In this document: positions 44,051 to 54,643 of the stretch, piece by piece
Numbering within the stretch: the first letter of the stretch is position 1
How the letters are laid out: each line of letters starts with the position of its first letter
NCBI GenBank assembly: GCA_023525975.1
Contig: CM042029.1
Span: forward strand, 81,016,849 to 81,080,848
Reading direction: 5' to 3'
DNA length: 64,000 nucleotides
DNA from: Smallanthus sonchifolius
Lineage: Eukaryota; Streptophyta; Magnoliopsida; Asterales; Asteraceae
The notes under the pieces: model-generated
Seen by the model: only the letters and a program-made list of their open reading frames with translations
Database searches by the model: none
Told to the model about the DNA's origin: nothing
Program-made: the position numbers and the translations under genes

Positions 44051-47024
44051 TTAATTCACAGTCATGACTGTCAAAAATGGATGAATCTTTAGAAGACTTG
44101 GTACCATGATATTGAGAACTTTTAGATTTGTTATTCCAAGACCTCTTCTTTTTTTAACTGGAACAGTAGACTTAGATTCAATAGCAGCAGATGAGCTAAT
44201 GGAAGCTTCACCTGATTGAACTCTAGGCAGCTGTTCCAGCTTTCTCAATCTCTTGTTCCTCCTTCTCCTCTGTGGCTTAGAGAATTTCACTACATGTTTC
44301 TCACCGGTAGGTGTACTACCAGAGGTAGATGCACAAGGTTTACCAGGTAGCTTTCCCCCTTTTGAAACATATGGTTTAGCCTCATATGTGATATTTGGCT
44401 TTACCATAAGTTTTACTGGTGGTTTCACCACATTTACTTTTGGAATTTTGGAATGCTTCACTGGTGGTGACTTAGGAATGACAGCCGATTGTGAAATAAT
44501 TGGCCGTTTCCCTTGGTTCTTAGTAGGGCAGTTCACAAGGATGTGACCAACCATATCACAGTGAAAGCAAGTCCTCTTTTCTTTGTAAGTCCACCTGTAA
44601 GGCTCATTAGATCTGACCTTAGATGACTCAGCATGATGAGCAGGAGAAGTTGTTTGGTGAACATGAGTTTAACCCGATGAAGATTGGTTTTTGGGAATAT
44701 AATATTTTTGCAAATTTTCTTGATAACCAAGCCCATAATGAGCTGAAAAAGCTTCTTTCTTAACTTGATTAATTTTTTTATATCCCCCATAAACCATCAC
44801 TTTTAATTTTTCATTTGATTCAATGATATCAGGTTCAATCAAAATACAAATATCACTATCAGTGATAATGTTTTTCTGGACTTTCTGTTCACCTAGCAAC
44901 TCCTCATATACTACTCCTTCAGGGTAGGTGTTCTCAGACCCATCATCAGAAGCAGTAAAGAACTCTTCATTAGATGCAGAGTCAGCCTTACTTGAGGAAT
45001 CATCCTTGTTAAAGGAATCATCCTGACTTGAGGACTCATCAAGGCAAGACAAATCAATGTCTATTAAGCCGTTGACAAATTTCCCGCTAACTGGTGGAGG
45101 AATGGCATTAGTACCCAACCCTAACCCATTCACTTGCCTTACTACTGATTCGTAGTGTTCCACCACAAAGCGAGAATTTTTTAACTTCTCAATTTTACCA
45201 TTTAACTGCAGGACCTCATTCTGCAGCTTGGTAATTTCATTATTTCTTTTTTCTAACCCCTTGTATGCAATATCCAAATGAAACTGTCGTTCGCTGATTT
45301 TAAGTGAAACATCACGTTTTTCTTTCTTTAAAGTTTCAATTGAATATTTGTAACGTTTTTCATTTTCCTTGTAGCTTAACGCTGCAATACGAAGTGGTTC
45401 AATCTTATCTTGAAGCTTAGAATTTTCTTCTTTCAAGCCAAGACATTTGGAACATGAAATGACAGCAAAAGAATTAGAGTCTACCTTAGTTGACGAACTT
45501 GATGCTTCCCTAATAGGCATGAGGGCAAAGGCAGTTGTAGACTCCTCTTGGTCAACTACAGATGCTTCCTGTTCTTCTGCTTCCATCATCTCCATAATCT
45601 CAGCCATTAGACCAACCGGAGTTTGAGCAATAAGGTCATCCTCCAAATGAACACCCCAATCAAAGCTTTCGTCCTGTTGAGCTACCGATGCATCGGACGT
45701 TCCACCTTGACTTTGATTGCGGTTGATAGAGTTGTTGTACCCTTGAATGTTTCCTTGGTTGTTTCCCTGGCTTGGTCTTGTGAATCCTGAGGCAGGTGGC
45801 TTGTCCTTCTGACATTCACGAGCAAAGTGTCCAAAGTTCAGACACTTGTAGCACTTGGCCTTGGATTTGTCAAAACCAACCTTGGCATTTGAATGCCCAC
45901 TAATAAACTTTCGGCCAGTTCTGTTCAAGAAACGCTTGGACCTTCTCAAGATTATGGCCATATTCCACTGAATATCCATGTCCTCCATGTCATCTGGATC
46001 CACCTGATTAAAATCTTCTTCAATTGTTTCAGGATCTGTAAGCTTGCCACCAATGAAGTTCTCATAGCAAGCATACACGATGAAAATAATGCCACATGAT
46101 CTTCATCTATCTTGGCTGTAGCAGTCTAGTTAGCTGAAGATGTAGAGGGAGGATTTCTTGAGGGATGTTGGTGGTGAGAAACAGATCCAAATGCTGTAAA
46201 GCATGTATGACCACCACAACCATTCGAGTTATCTTCTTCATTAGAGTTCCCTGTGAATAAGGCGATACCAGAACCAGATGATTTAGCTGTGGAAGACGTC
46301 CCATAATACATAGAAGGGTCTTGGATTTGAGGTCTTCCTGAGCTTTCCTTTCTTTTCAGGTTCATATCGTGAGCTTGAACCTTACCAATTGCTTCTTCAA
46401 TCGTCATCTCATAGAACTTCGGGTTCTCTCTCAGCAGAGTGGTATACATCTCAAACTTTGGTGGTAACGCATCCAGAAATTTTCAACTAATTCCTCATCA
46501 TGATACTTCAGCTCAAAAGATTTTAACTCAGTCTGCAGATGATATAATCTAGATATAAGTTCATCAGTAGATTTATTCTCCAGGAATCTGAAGCACTCAT
46601 AATGCTTTCTCATAAGATCTCTTTTGCTCTTCTTGATGTCACTGTTCCCTTCAAATCTTTTCTGCAATGACTTCTAGAGATCTTTTGAATTATCATAACC
46701 TCTGAAGCTGTGAAAGAGTTCTCTAGTTAGGGCCATTGTGATAGATCCATGTGCTTTCTTTTCTCTATCATAGACTTTCTTTTCTTCTTCGTCTAGCTTA
46801 GAAATAGGCTTGGGAACAATTTCATCAAGATATGTATAAGTTGGATGCTTATACCCCTCAAGTATAGGTATCCACAACGAGGAATCAGTATATGAAATAT
46901 AATGTTCAAAGCGTGCTTTCCAATTTGAATAATCATTTACATTAAGCAGCTTTGGCGGTTTTTGCGGGGTTCCAGTTTCATTGACATAATTAAGTAGGTT
47001 ACCGAGGTTCTGAAGATTTGCCAT
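44051..47024 (-). pseudogene. gag of the Sirevirus, long form with two zinc knuckles
   Basis: ATG at 47024. The capsid-like part is NWKARFEHYI, then after a TAG (46674) KRFEGN...STDELISRLYHL, then a frameshift at about 46450. The 46078-44669 frame (469 residues) has a CCHC knuckle at residues 76-89 (CYKCLNFGHFAREC). A long acidic region with a coiled-coil-like stretch follows (about residues 205-310). A second knuckle, CFHCDMVGHILVNC, lies at about 44572-44531, followed by a Lys/Arg-rich tail. Long C-terminal gag extensions are known for Sireviruses. One TAG and at least three frameshifts break it. Confidence 0.88.
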
Positions 47025-47110
47025 AGTGTAACACTTAGTCAAATTTCAGAAAAAGTCAAACCAAATTGCGCATTTGACTCTGGCCTTGCACACTTAAAAA
47101 AACCTAGTCT

Positions 47111-47265
47111 TGCGTATTTATAATTTGCTCTTACGTACTTGATACGTACGCAGGAGTAAATGATAAGTACGCAGGGGATCAATTAAGTACGCAGCAAATA
47201 TGGTCTTGCGTACTTGATAAGTACGCAGCAAGACTTTACTTGTTGCCAAATAAGGTAAGTACGCA
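47111..47265. promoter_or_regulatory. Palindrome cluster in the gag leader
   Basis: Full units at about 47132-47151 and 47208-47226 plus three half-sites (AAGTACGCAG). It lies 87 bp upstream of the gag ATG. It mirrors the cluster between the internal TATA and the envelope-like ATG. Confidence 0.7.
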
Positions 47266-47579
47266 GGTCACTTTTTCACCAACCCTCACCAACTTTTTTC
47301 CGTCACTGGAATCTCACCGGAGATAGAAAAAATCGAAGATATGACCAAACGAAATGAGCCAAAGGGTCATAAACTCGTTTCTAACCAACCTTTGATGCTC
47401 AAAACACTCAAATACACAACAAAAGTTGGTTTTTGAGTATTTTTGCTTCTAAATTAGTGTTCAAGAGCTACCTCTAATTTATCACAAAAATCAACAAAAA
47501 CATTCACTTTTGCTTGCAAAATCTCTGTACGATATGTAGAAGATGCTCCTAACACACTCACAACACTTGAAATCAAGAG

Positions 47580-47592
47580 CTATGCTCTGATA
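47580..47592 (-). promoter_or_regulatory. Primer binding site of the Sirevirus
   Basis: TATCAGAGCATAG on the minus strand, a few bases after the 5' LTR. Matches the initiator-Met type TGGTATCAGAGC core. Confidence 0.75.
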
Positions 47593-47597
47593 CGACT

Positions 47598-48105
47598 TGT
47601 AGGTCCCCGGGTGTCTCGGATCGTTACGTGTGGGTGTGTGACTAGTCGGACCGGGTGCGGAATGCCCGTGACTAGGTGGAGAATCAAGCGACACAAAGTA
47701 AACCAACAACGAAATCACTTTCAAAATCCGTCTATTATAAACTTGAAGGTTACAGAGAGAATACTACTGAGTGTAAATGTCTGCGTACATAAATTCTGTC
47801 AATCTATTCTATTTATACTAGACCTGATCTTTGCGCACTTAACAAGTGCGCAGGGCAAATTGTTCATGCGTACTTAGCAAGTACACCGAGTATTCTTGCG
47901 TAGTTTCTAAGTACGTAGGAATTAATTCCTGCGCACATGCTAAGTGCGCAAAACACTTAGAGAAATTATACAACAATAACATGCATTAGAAACTACAACT
48001 CGATAACTAATACATACAGATACTAACATACAAAGACTAATACATAGAAGACAAGTACAAAAGCTAAGACACTATCCAGAGTGTTTGTCACACAAAAGTG
48101 CTTCA
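47598..48105 (-). repeat. 5' LTR of the Sirevirus
   Basis: 508 bp, collinear with the 3' LTR. Only four palindrome units remain (47833-47949), two of them degenerate. TATAAATA is at 47810-47817 on the minus strand. A few substitutions per hundred bases against the 3' LTR. Confidence 0.93.
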
Positions 48106-48439
48106 ACATAACACTACTGAGCGAAAAATCGTCTAAATACATATATATGTTACCGTAACATGCGACTAGCAAAGCAGACTACAGAGGTGGAGGACAGAAG
48201 TTTGGCGGAGGCTACCCCTACCCATAAGATAGGTTCGCCTCTGATTATACCGTAGGTCACACGTAATTGATGATAAAAAAAGAATTAATTTTTCCAACAT
48301 GCATGATGTTGATGTGAAATAGAATAGTGTCAATCAAATTAATGAAAGGTATCATAAGTATGAAGCCCAAAATGAACTCTGAAGATAAGATTTTGAAAAA
48401 AAAATTTAACTTGAAAGCGAAATACTGAAAATAACAACA
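48106..48439. other. Spacer right of the Sirevirus
   Basis: Contains GC-rich hAT-end-like sequence (minus strand CAGAGGCGAACC at about 48230-48241), possibly the right end of an element interrupted by the Sirevirus. No gene. Confidence 0.35.
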
Positions 48440-48449
48440 TAGTTTTTTT

Positions 48450-49346
48450 AGTAAAGGGAAGTTTTCGTCCATGATTTTTGAACAAAATATCAGGTTTAGT
48501 CCACCCGTTAACATTTGATTCCTGACGTTTGATGTTTTAATACTTTGCGTCCTTGGTTCTTAACTCCGTTAACTTTTCTGTTAGTTTTTGTGTGAAATTA
48601 CTCATATACCCTCCTCCAAACCCTTCGCCCACCATCCGACCCCTTAACAGTACCAGCCCGACCCGAATTGAATTCCTTCTGCCAGAATTCAAACGGCTTA
48701 GGGCTAAATAAATCATTTCATCGCTCTCGCCCCCGACCGACTATCGATTATGTCTGAACTTACTGACACTTATCGCTACGCACCGGATGCTCCGACGATG
48801 GAGATGGCGGTGCAGTGGAGTTGAAGGATACGACGATGGAGATGGCGGTGAAGTGGAATCAAATTAGGGTTTCTAGTCCTGGTTATGCCATAACAATAGA
48901 ACAAGAGGCGTTAGGGTTTTTGCTTCTTGTCGGAGCTTATGGGCTAGTAGATCGATTTAGTATTCATGAAATCATCAATTGCCAGAGGTGGTTGATAAAG
49001 AGAGGTGTGGGTTGGTGGTGGTGGGTTGTCCAACGGGAATCTCCTGAGGAAATACATGACAATAAACATCAAATAAGGGTTGTACCATGGGGTGTGGAGG
49101 TTGTTGGACTTGTTCATCATCTTCATTGAGACCAAGCAAAATAAGTTCCTTAGAATTTACAAGTTCATGTAGCTCAGACTATAAAGAGAAGAAGGGGGAG
49201 TAGTATATCAGTGATTTTACACAAAAACTAACAGAATTTTTAACGGAGACGCAAAGTGAACATCAAACGTCGGGGATCAAATGTGTTACAAATGTAAGAA
49301 ACCTATGTTTTGTTCAAACCTCATGGACGAAAACTACAGTTTACTC
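48450..49346. mobile_element. Pack-MULE-like Mutator element
   Basis: About 900 bp with long inverted ends: AGTAAA...GTTTTCGTCCATGA on the left, with its diverged inverse at 49325-49346. The similarity runs about 130 bp inward (GACGTTTGATGTT..., GTTAGTTTTTGTGTRAAAT). The flanks TAGTTTTTT are shared (48440-48448 and 49347-49355), a 9-bp TSD in a T run. The centre, 48600-49130, is GC-rich and gene-like, with start-like ATGGAGATGGCGGTG twice and an ATTAGGGTTTCTAG stretch, unlike the AT-rich arms. I could not identify the source gene. Confidence 0.65.
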
Positions 49347-49355
49347 TAGTTTTTT

Positions 49356-50171
49356 TTCATGACCGAATCATTCTTACCCTATACTAAAACAAAATGCAAT
49401 GGACAGTAAAACATTTTTGTTGGTTCTTTTGGGCGGCGAATCCACATGGCAATATACGGTTGGCGCAACTTTTTTAATTAACCCCAAATTTCTGTATGCT
49501 AAAAGAATAAAGACGGAAAAATTAATACAACTTACACTCGGTTCGACTGGTTATGAAGGACCCCCGGACGTGGGGGACCCGTCCACAACGCGCGTGTGTG
49601 GGTTGTAGTTCGAATACCTGCGTTAGGTCGCTACGTTTGTTAAGCTTTATATATATTTTTTCTGTTCATTGCACGAGGTGTTGGGGTGGGGAGGAGGCGA
49701 ACTTAAGAAAAGTACTATGCCTATAATGTTGAAGGTATTGTCCAAATGTTATGTAGAGAACTAAAGGGGTAACTTTGTAGAATAGTAAGAAAGTTTCAAA
49801 AGTGTTCCAATTTGGTCACTCACTACGCATTTTACACGGTATACACCCCCGGATATACTATAATGAGTGATCTAATTGGAACACTTTTAAAACTTGGTTA
49901 CCATTCTGTGGTGTTTTCCCGAGAACTAAATGACATGAAATATGCAAGTACACAGAGTAAAAATACACGTACATATTTCTTAAAGTTTTTACAAGTTTGA
50001 TTACTAAGAGCTTAACAGAATTAACATTCCATTTGGCGAGGACCAACCGGTGGCATCACGACTCCTTGATTATGCCTCGCCAGATTTCCTTCCCATCCTT
50101 ATCTTAGACAAAGCCCGTAAAAGCTCGAGTTAGATCTTTTTATAATAATTTTTACGCAATATTGTTTGATT
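49356..50171. other. Intergenic, contains a SINE
   Basis: Inverted TGCAATGRACAG words at about 49393 and 49666 may be ends of a small MITE carrying the SINE. No gene. 49800-50060 is unassigned and may include the 3' UTR of the PLAC8 gene near its right edge. Confidence 0.4.
49533..49655 (+). mobile_element. SINE-like tRNA-derived segment
   Basis: A-box-like CGGTTCGACTGG (about 49539-49550) and B-box-like TAGTTCGAATACC (about 49606-49618) in a GC-rich island, with a T-rich 3' side. Confidence 0.45.
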
Positions 50172-51336
50172 TCAACTTGAGGGAAATTTATTACTGAGCG
50201 ATGGTTCGAGTCCACGACATTTAAGCTCCCGATACCCTTGACAAAGCGCGCAAGGCTCACAACAACAATGGATAAGGCAATCGTTGCATGGTTGCTCGGC
50301 CAACATGTATTGGTGCCTTAATTTAGAGCGATACATAAATGAATAAATGCTTTCACATCCGGTTAATAGACAAAGCATCAAATAAATGGCTCCATGTACA
50401 CCGCAAGCTGTTTTAGATTGAAAAATAAAAATCCATTATCCTTCAAATTAACACATCTGCTTAAATTTTAGAAAATTGGTTTTCAAATGTAAATTAGATG
50501 TTTTTGTTAAGTTGCCAAAAATTCATATATTAGACTGACAAAAGAAGTCAACTTTTACCGGTTTTAAAAAAGAGAACATTTTTCTAATCTTTCTCTTTGG
50601 ATTTTCAACTTTCACATAATTATAAACATCCCAAAATCGTCGAATTATTCACTAAATTCGGTGAAATCGCCGACTCACATATTTTTTTTTCATTTTCGCC
50701 GGATTATTTTACAATTTTCGTGAAAACGTCGATACTTTTTTTAAAAAAAATCCGACGTTTCGTTATAATTTAAAAAAATATAGCGTTTTGTTCTAATTTA
50801 AAAAAAATCTGGCAATTCGTTCTAATTTTAAAATAATATGACGTTTAGCCAAAATTATAAAATAATCCGGCGAAGAAAAGGGAAACAAATGCACGCGTAG
50901 ATGAACACACGTAAGTCGGCGGTTTCACAGGATTTAGTTAATAATCTGACGATTAGGAAAATGTTCATTTGGGAATTTATAAGAAAAAACTAAATAATAT
51001 TAATCAGAATAAAATCATAGGATGATCCAGAGACACCTACATGTAGTTCCCTTATCGACAACCTCAGCAATTTGTCCAAAAGCAATGAACGGACACCAAC
51101 ATATCAAGCAACCTATAAGTTCCCAAAAACAATATGATCGAAGCTTCTATTATACAACAAGTTCTCATTGATTCATATAGTAGAATGGAAAGACGAATAT
51201 ATGCTGTATACTTACAACTGGAGCAATCTTTGCAGCAGTCACAAAGGCCGGTGGACCACAGTCTAGGGGTAGTCACGGGCTGAGGTGGGATGTCGGTACT
51301 GGCGAATTGTGGTGGCGGTCCGGTTGAAAAATCCAT
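50172..51336 (-). CDS. PLAC8 / PLANT CADMIUM RESISTANCE-like protein (three exons)
   Basis: Exons: 51336-51216 (121 bp), 51112-51041 (72 bp) and 50407-50172 (236 bp). They join in frame with GT-AG introns: ...CCAGTT|GTAAGT, TTATAG|GTTGC, ACAT|GTAGGT, AAACAG|CTTGCG. The protein has 142 residues and no internal stop. It has a proline-rich N-terminus, then WSTGLCDCCKDCSSCC, a Cys-rich block with FGQIAEVVDKG. Next comes a hydrophobic segment (GAIYLMLCLLTGC) and the C-terminal signature CNDCLIHCCCEPCALCQGYRELKCRG. That is the PLAC8 (PCR / cell number regulator / FW2.2-like) family: small plasma-membrane Cys-rich proteins linked to Cd/Zn/Ca transport or organ size. The usual CPC motif is CPF here (WCPFIAFGQ), a change at a normally conserved Cys. 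Whether it acts in metal efflux or growth cannot be told. Confidence 0.92.
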
Positions 51337-51410
51337 GATTAAAAACTAATTGAGCCGGAGGTTTAGTTGGATTGGTGGTGGTTAAGTGCTGTGGACTAGT
51401 GGACTACTCA

Positions 51411-51420
51411 TTTATATATA
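51411..51420 (-). promoter_or_regulatory. TATA box of the PLAC8 gene
   Basis: TATATATAAA on the minus strand, 75 bp upstream of the ATG at 51336, which would give a short leader of about 45 bases. Confidence 0.6.
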
Positions 51421-51652
51421 GGCCCTGTTGATAAAAAGACTTCTCATGTTCAGGTATGGGGTATGGTATTAGGTGATACCCGGTTGATTATCCGAAACCA
51501 TATATCCGTTTACTTCATGATTTTTTTTTAAAGGGAAGTTTTCCCAACTGATGACGGTTTCTGGGTAAGAGTTCAAATTGTTTTGGTTTATGGGTGTTCC
51601 GTAAATGACATTCACGGAAGTGTCCTATGTGGCGACACTGGTGCATGCTCGT
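51421..51652. other. Upstream region of the PLAC8 gene, cut by a solo LTR
   Basis: Only about 230 bp separate the TATA box from the solo LTR at 51653. No further element recognised. Confidence 0.5.
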
Positions 51653-52992
51653 TAGTCATGACGGATGGTACAGTACACACAGCGGAAACTAAAGTCTCAA
51701 AATTTTTATTTAATATAAACATTGTTTTACAACTGTTTGAACTGAAAATATTACATCATTGTTCATAACAAGAAACATAACATCACATGACTTATTGTTG
51801 TTTAGACATGCCTTCCTTTCTTTCATTTTAAGCCTTCTTCTCTAGTCATGGAATCCACTCTATGGGTTACCTGGGATGTGATAAAAAAACATTTAAAAAT
51901 TTAGGTTAACATAAAGTTAGTGAGTCCATAAACAAATCATTTTTTGAAATGACCCGCAAAAGTATCTTGAAACCCAATCATGGAATACAATGGAATGCCT
52001 CTCTCATAGAACACCTATGAGGAATAACCATACATATATAACCGACGACCTTTTCAGGGTCCCGTCCAACGTACCTTTCCAGGGGTCACGTGAAACATAA
52101 TAAACGTGTACAATGTGTTACACACATATATAACATGTTCCAAAATACCAAAAAATGTTTTCATAAATCAACCATGCCAAAAATGGAGTATAACATGGCC
52201 ATGGTTTACATCACAGTTTAGGAACTCACCTCAACAACACCTCAGCTTAATATAACTGAGATATCACAACACTTTGGAAAAAGCCCTAGATTTATAATGA
52301 CATTGCTTAATCGAACATGCTTCGCTTAATGGTAAATAACCAAGTCTTAGAAAGCTAGTTAAAATTTACCTCAAAACTATCTACGACAATTTGCAGGCGA
52401 TTCGCGAGAAATCGGACTTTCAGATGCAAACCGGACTTGGAATACTTGGAGACCAGAGTGTTTGTGTGTGTCTCAAAAGGTGTAGTGGTGTGTGGATTGT
52501 GTCAAGTGGTCGAGCTTAAGGTTCCAATTTATAGGCTGAGATTGGACCTTTAGCGGTTTCGGGCATCTGTAGCGGAGCGTTAAGCCTTGGGGTAGCGGAC
52601 CGTTAGCTATTTAGAGTGGTGACGGCCCGCCACCACATCTGGCCGTAAAACCTTTCATTCGGGCACCTGTAGCGGACCGTTAAGCCTTGGGTTAGCGGTC
52701 CGCTTGCCTCTTTTTGCCTTAGCGGACCGTTAAGGCCCGGGTGACGGTCCACGAAAGGGTTACACGCGTCAGATTTCATCGGCTAGTCATCCGACACGTG
52801 ACAACTCATACTTACACCCTTCCTTAACACGTAGCAGAACGCCAAGGCCTTGGTAGCGGCCCTCTACGACAAAAATCAAAAAAATTCATTTTTGGTCATT
52901 GTACTTTGCGGTTAACTTTTTTTAACCCCTCAAGTTTGAATTATTAACATGTTTTAGTCCTTTGTTTCCTTGGGAATTTTCAAGGTGTCACA
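51653..52992 (-). mobile_element. Solo LTR, gypsy type
   Basis: 1340 bp. On the minus strand it starts TGTGACACC and ends CATGACTA (CA mutated to TA). A perfect 5-bp TSD CTCGT lies at 51648-51652 and 52993-52997. U3 holds repeated TAGCGGACCGTTA / GCGGTCCGC words (52550-52870) next to TATAAAT (52527-52533, minus). No internal coding. Confidence 0.8.
52550..52870. promoter_or_regulatory. U3 array of TAGCGGACCGTTA words
   Basis: Seven to eight copies of AGCGGACCG or its inverse, some as pairs, directly upstream of the TATA box. The same kind of array is seen in the LTR fragment at 63750-64000, and with another core in the gypsy LTRs at 18433 and 27023. Confidence 0.65.
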
Positions 52993-52997
52993 CTCGT

Positions 52998-53366
52998 CAT
53001 TGGGTGTCAGGTTTCATGTGAGTTTTTTTCCACGGGGTGATTTTCTGGTGTTTGGATGTCTCTTAACTCGAAGTCCGAATGTTCGGTTCAGGTCGAGTCA
53101 TGTCACATACATAATGACAACTTATCCATAACAGGTAAAACTAAAAGCTACAGTGAGATTTTTAGGTGATCATGGCCACAAAAAGATAATGCTTTGTTTA
53201 ATAACTAATTAGAAAGAATAAATAAAGTACTTGATCGAATTCGATACTTTTTTTTTATTTTCATTTTGTTTTTCAAATACAACATATATAGATTGATCTT
53301 TAAATAAGTTCAAAATTTTTGGGGTCGACATTCAAAAAGATCGGGGTTATTCGATGTTACATGTAT
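52998..53366. other. Spacer
   Basis: AT-rich, nothing recognised. Confidence 0.4.
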
Positions 53367-53371
53367 CTTCC

Positions 53372-53647
53372 TGATAGGGACCCTCTGAGCGGGTTAGACT
53401 CCAAGATAGAGACCCTCTGAGCGGGTTAGACTCCAAGAAATTAAATAAGAACAATAATGCAATTTTGCTACAATTTTCTGGTTGTTTTCATTCATCCAAA
53501 ATAGTACTTAAATACAAAGTTCAAATGGAAATCGATACACCATTAAAACTTGGGATTATGGACTAGTGGAACTTAATCAAAGGAAACATGCATGCAAAAG
53601 TGGATAACATGGGCAAATGACTTCAACGTGGGTTGAGACACGTATCA
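53372..53647 (-). repeat. 3' LTR of the compact element
   Basis: 276 bp. It carries a 32-bp tandem duplication at its outer end (GAGCGGGTTAGACTCCAAGA twice). Confidence 0.92.
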
Positions 53648-54280
53648 ATTCCCGATCTCAGAGTGAAGCCATGGTGGACGCCATTCACGTTTCCCGGCTA
53701 TACCTGCTCTCGGTGCCTCTAGCAATGATCCTTGTAACCTGGATATTGGAAAAAGAACCCCAACAAAACCATAACTTTGATATGTGTAACCCTTTTGTGC
53801 ATATCTTCCATATGAACCAAATGCAGTAGAAGTTGCATACTGATTTGGCGTGGGTTTCACATGGGCTAGACCAGTGGCTCCAATTACACCTTTTACAACA
53901 ATGTTTGAATTTCCATTAAGAGAGCCAATGCTCGAGGGTGGGTATTGCATAACTAGAGATGGAGCAGGATTGCTTTTGGAAGGGATTGCAGTCAATGATG
54001 AGCTGCTGGTTGGAGTCATCGGTTGGAAATAGGGACTCGGTGTGGAAGCAGGGGAAGAAGCGGTTGGTGGCACTTGATGTGGGGCTGGTTTCGTGTCAAA
54101 GAACGTGAGTGGCGGTGGAGGATGTTGTAGTAGCAATGTAGGAGGTGGCAGTGGCGGTTCTGAGCCGGGTAATGCTGTGCCAAAAGAAGGAAAAAACGTC
54201 TCGGTATATTTGTTGATGGCGGCTGTTAGGGAGATGATGGAGGTGAGGCGGCGAAGTGGGCTGAGCAGCAACATCAGCAT
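53645..54280 (-). CDS. Proline-rich 211-aa ORF filling the compact element
   Basis: The ORF runs from an ATG at 54280 to a TGA formed by the first three bases of the 3' LTR, so coding ends exactly where the LTR starts. It is proline/serine-rich in the first half (PPLPPPTLLLQHPPPPL and similar) and Tyr/Gly-rich later (FGSYGRYAQKGYTYQSYGF). It has a basic, Trp-containing end (GKREWRPPWLHSEIGN). No zinc knuckle or catalytic motif. It could be a reduced gag-like protein or a captured host fragment. Not recognised. Confidence 0.5.
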   Translation of the reverse strand: MLMLLLSPLRRLTSIISLTAAINKYTETFFPSFGTALPGSEPPLPPPTLLLQHPPPPLTFFDTKPAPHQVPPTASSPASTPSPYFQPMTPTSSSSLTAIPSKSNPAPSLVMQYPPSSIGSLNGNSNIVVKGVIGATGLAHVKPTPNQYATSTAFGSYGRYAQKGYTYQSYGFVGVLFPISRLQGSLLEAPRAGIAGKREWRPPWLHSEIGN

Positions 54281-54362
54281 ATCGGTGGAGTCTCTCGACC
54301 ATTGAGATGACCCGATCTTCAGGGGACGAAAGAGGCATTGAGGAAGCTAATGAAAGCACCAT

Positions 54363-54638
54363 TGATAGGTACCCGTTGAGCGGGTTAAACTTCAAGATAG
54401 AGACCCTTTGAGCGGGTTAGACTCCAAGAAATTAAAGAAAAACAATAATGCAATTTTGCTACAATTTTCTGCATGTTTTCATTCATCCAAAATAGTTCTT
54501 AAATACAAAGTTCAAATGGAAATCGATACACAATTAAAACATGGGATTATGGACTAGTGGAACTTAATAAAAGGAAACATGCATGCAAAAGTGGATAACA
54601 TGGGCAAATGACTTCAACGTGGGTTGAGACACGTATCA
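54363..54638 (-). repeat. 5' LTR of the compact element
   Basis: 276 bp, same length as the 3' LTR and nearly identical, with several differences in the 32-bp duplicated part. Confidence 0.92.
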
Positions 54639-54643
54639 CTTCC

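Larger units (their letters stand above)
34010..48105 (-). mobile_element. Ty1/copia Sirevirus with envelope-like third frame, decayed
   Basis: 14.1 kb, read leftwards. LTRs start TGAAGCACTTTTG and end GGGGACCTACA. The order 5' LTR, PBS, gag, PR, IN, RT, RH defines Ty1/copia. Sirevirus traits are the long gag with extra C-terminal region, and the additional frame between pol and the 3' LTR. No perfect 5-bp TSD is visible (TAACA left, ACATA right). All coding parts carry stops or frameshifts. A 560-bp hAT MITE sits in the third frame. Confidence 0.93.
53372..54638 (-). mobile_element. Compact 1.27-kb LTR retroelement with one ORF
   Basis: Two 276-bp LTRs (53372-53647, 54363-54638; TGATACGTG...CTATCA on minus) and a perfect 5-bp TSD CTTCC (53367-53371, 54639-54643). 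The interior is 715 bp. Next to the right LTR the minus strand reads TGGTGCTTTCATTAGC, a PBS type I remember from plant gypsy elements. Next to the left LTR lies GAGATCGGGAAT, a weak PPT. Both support minus orientation. It is far too small for pol. Confidence 0.9.

Noticed and set aside
34010..48105. CRISPR-like array in the palindrome clusters
   Set aside because: Spacers are short and irregular, the context is a plant retrotransposon LTR, and no cas genes exist.
48815..49129. 104-codon ORF as an independent gene
   Set aside because: Lies wholly inside the Pack-MULE-like element and runs into its inverted arm side; more likely captured fragments than a gene.
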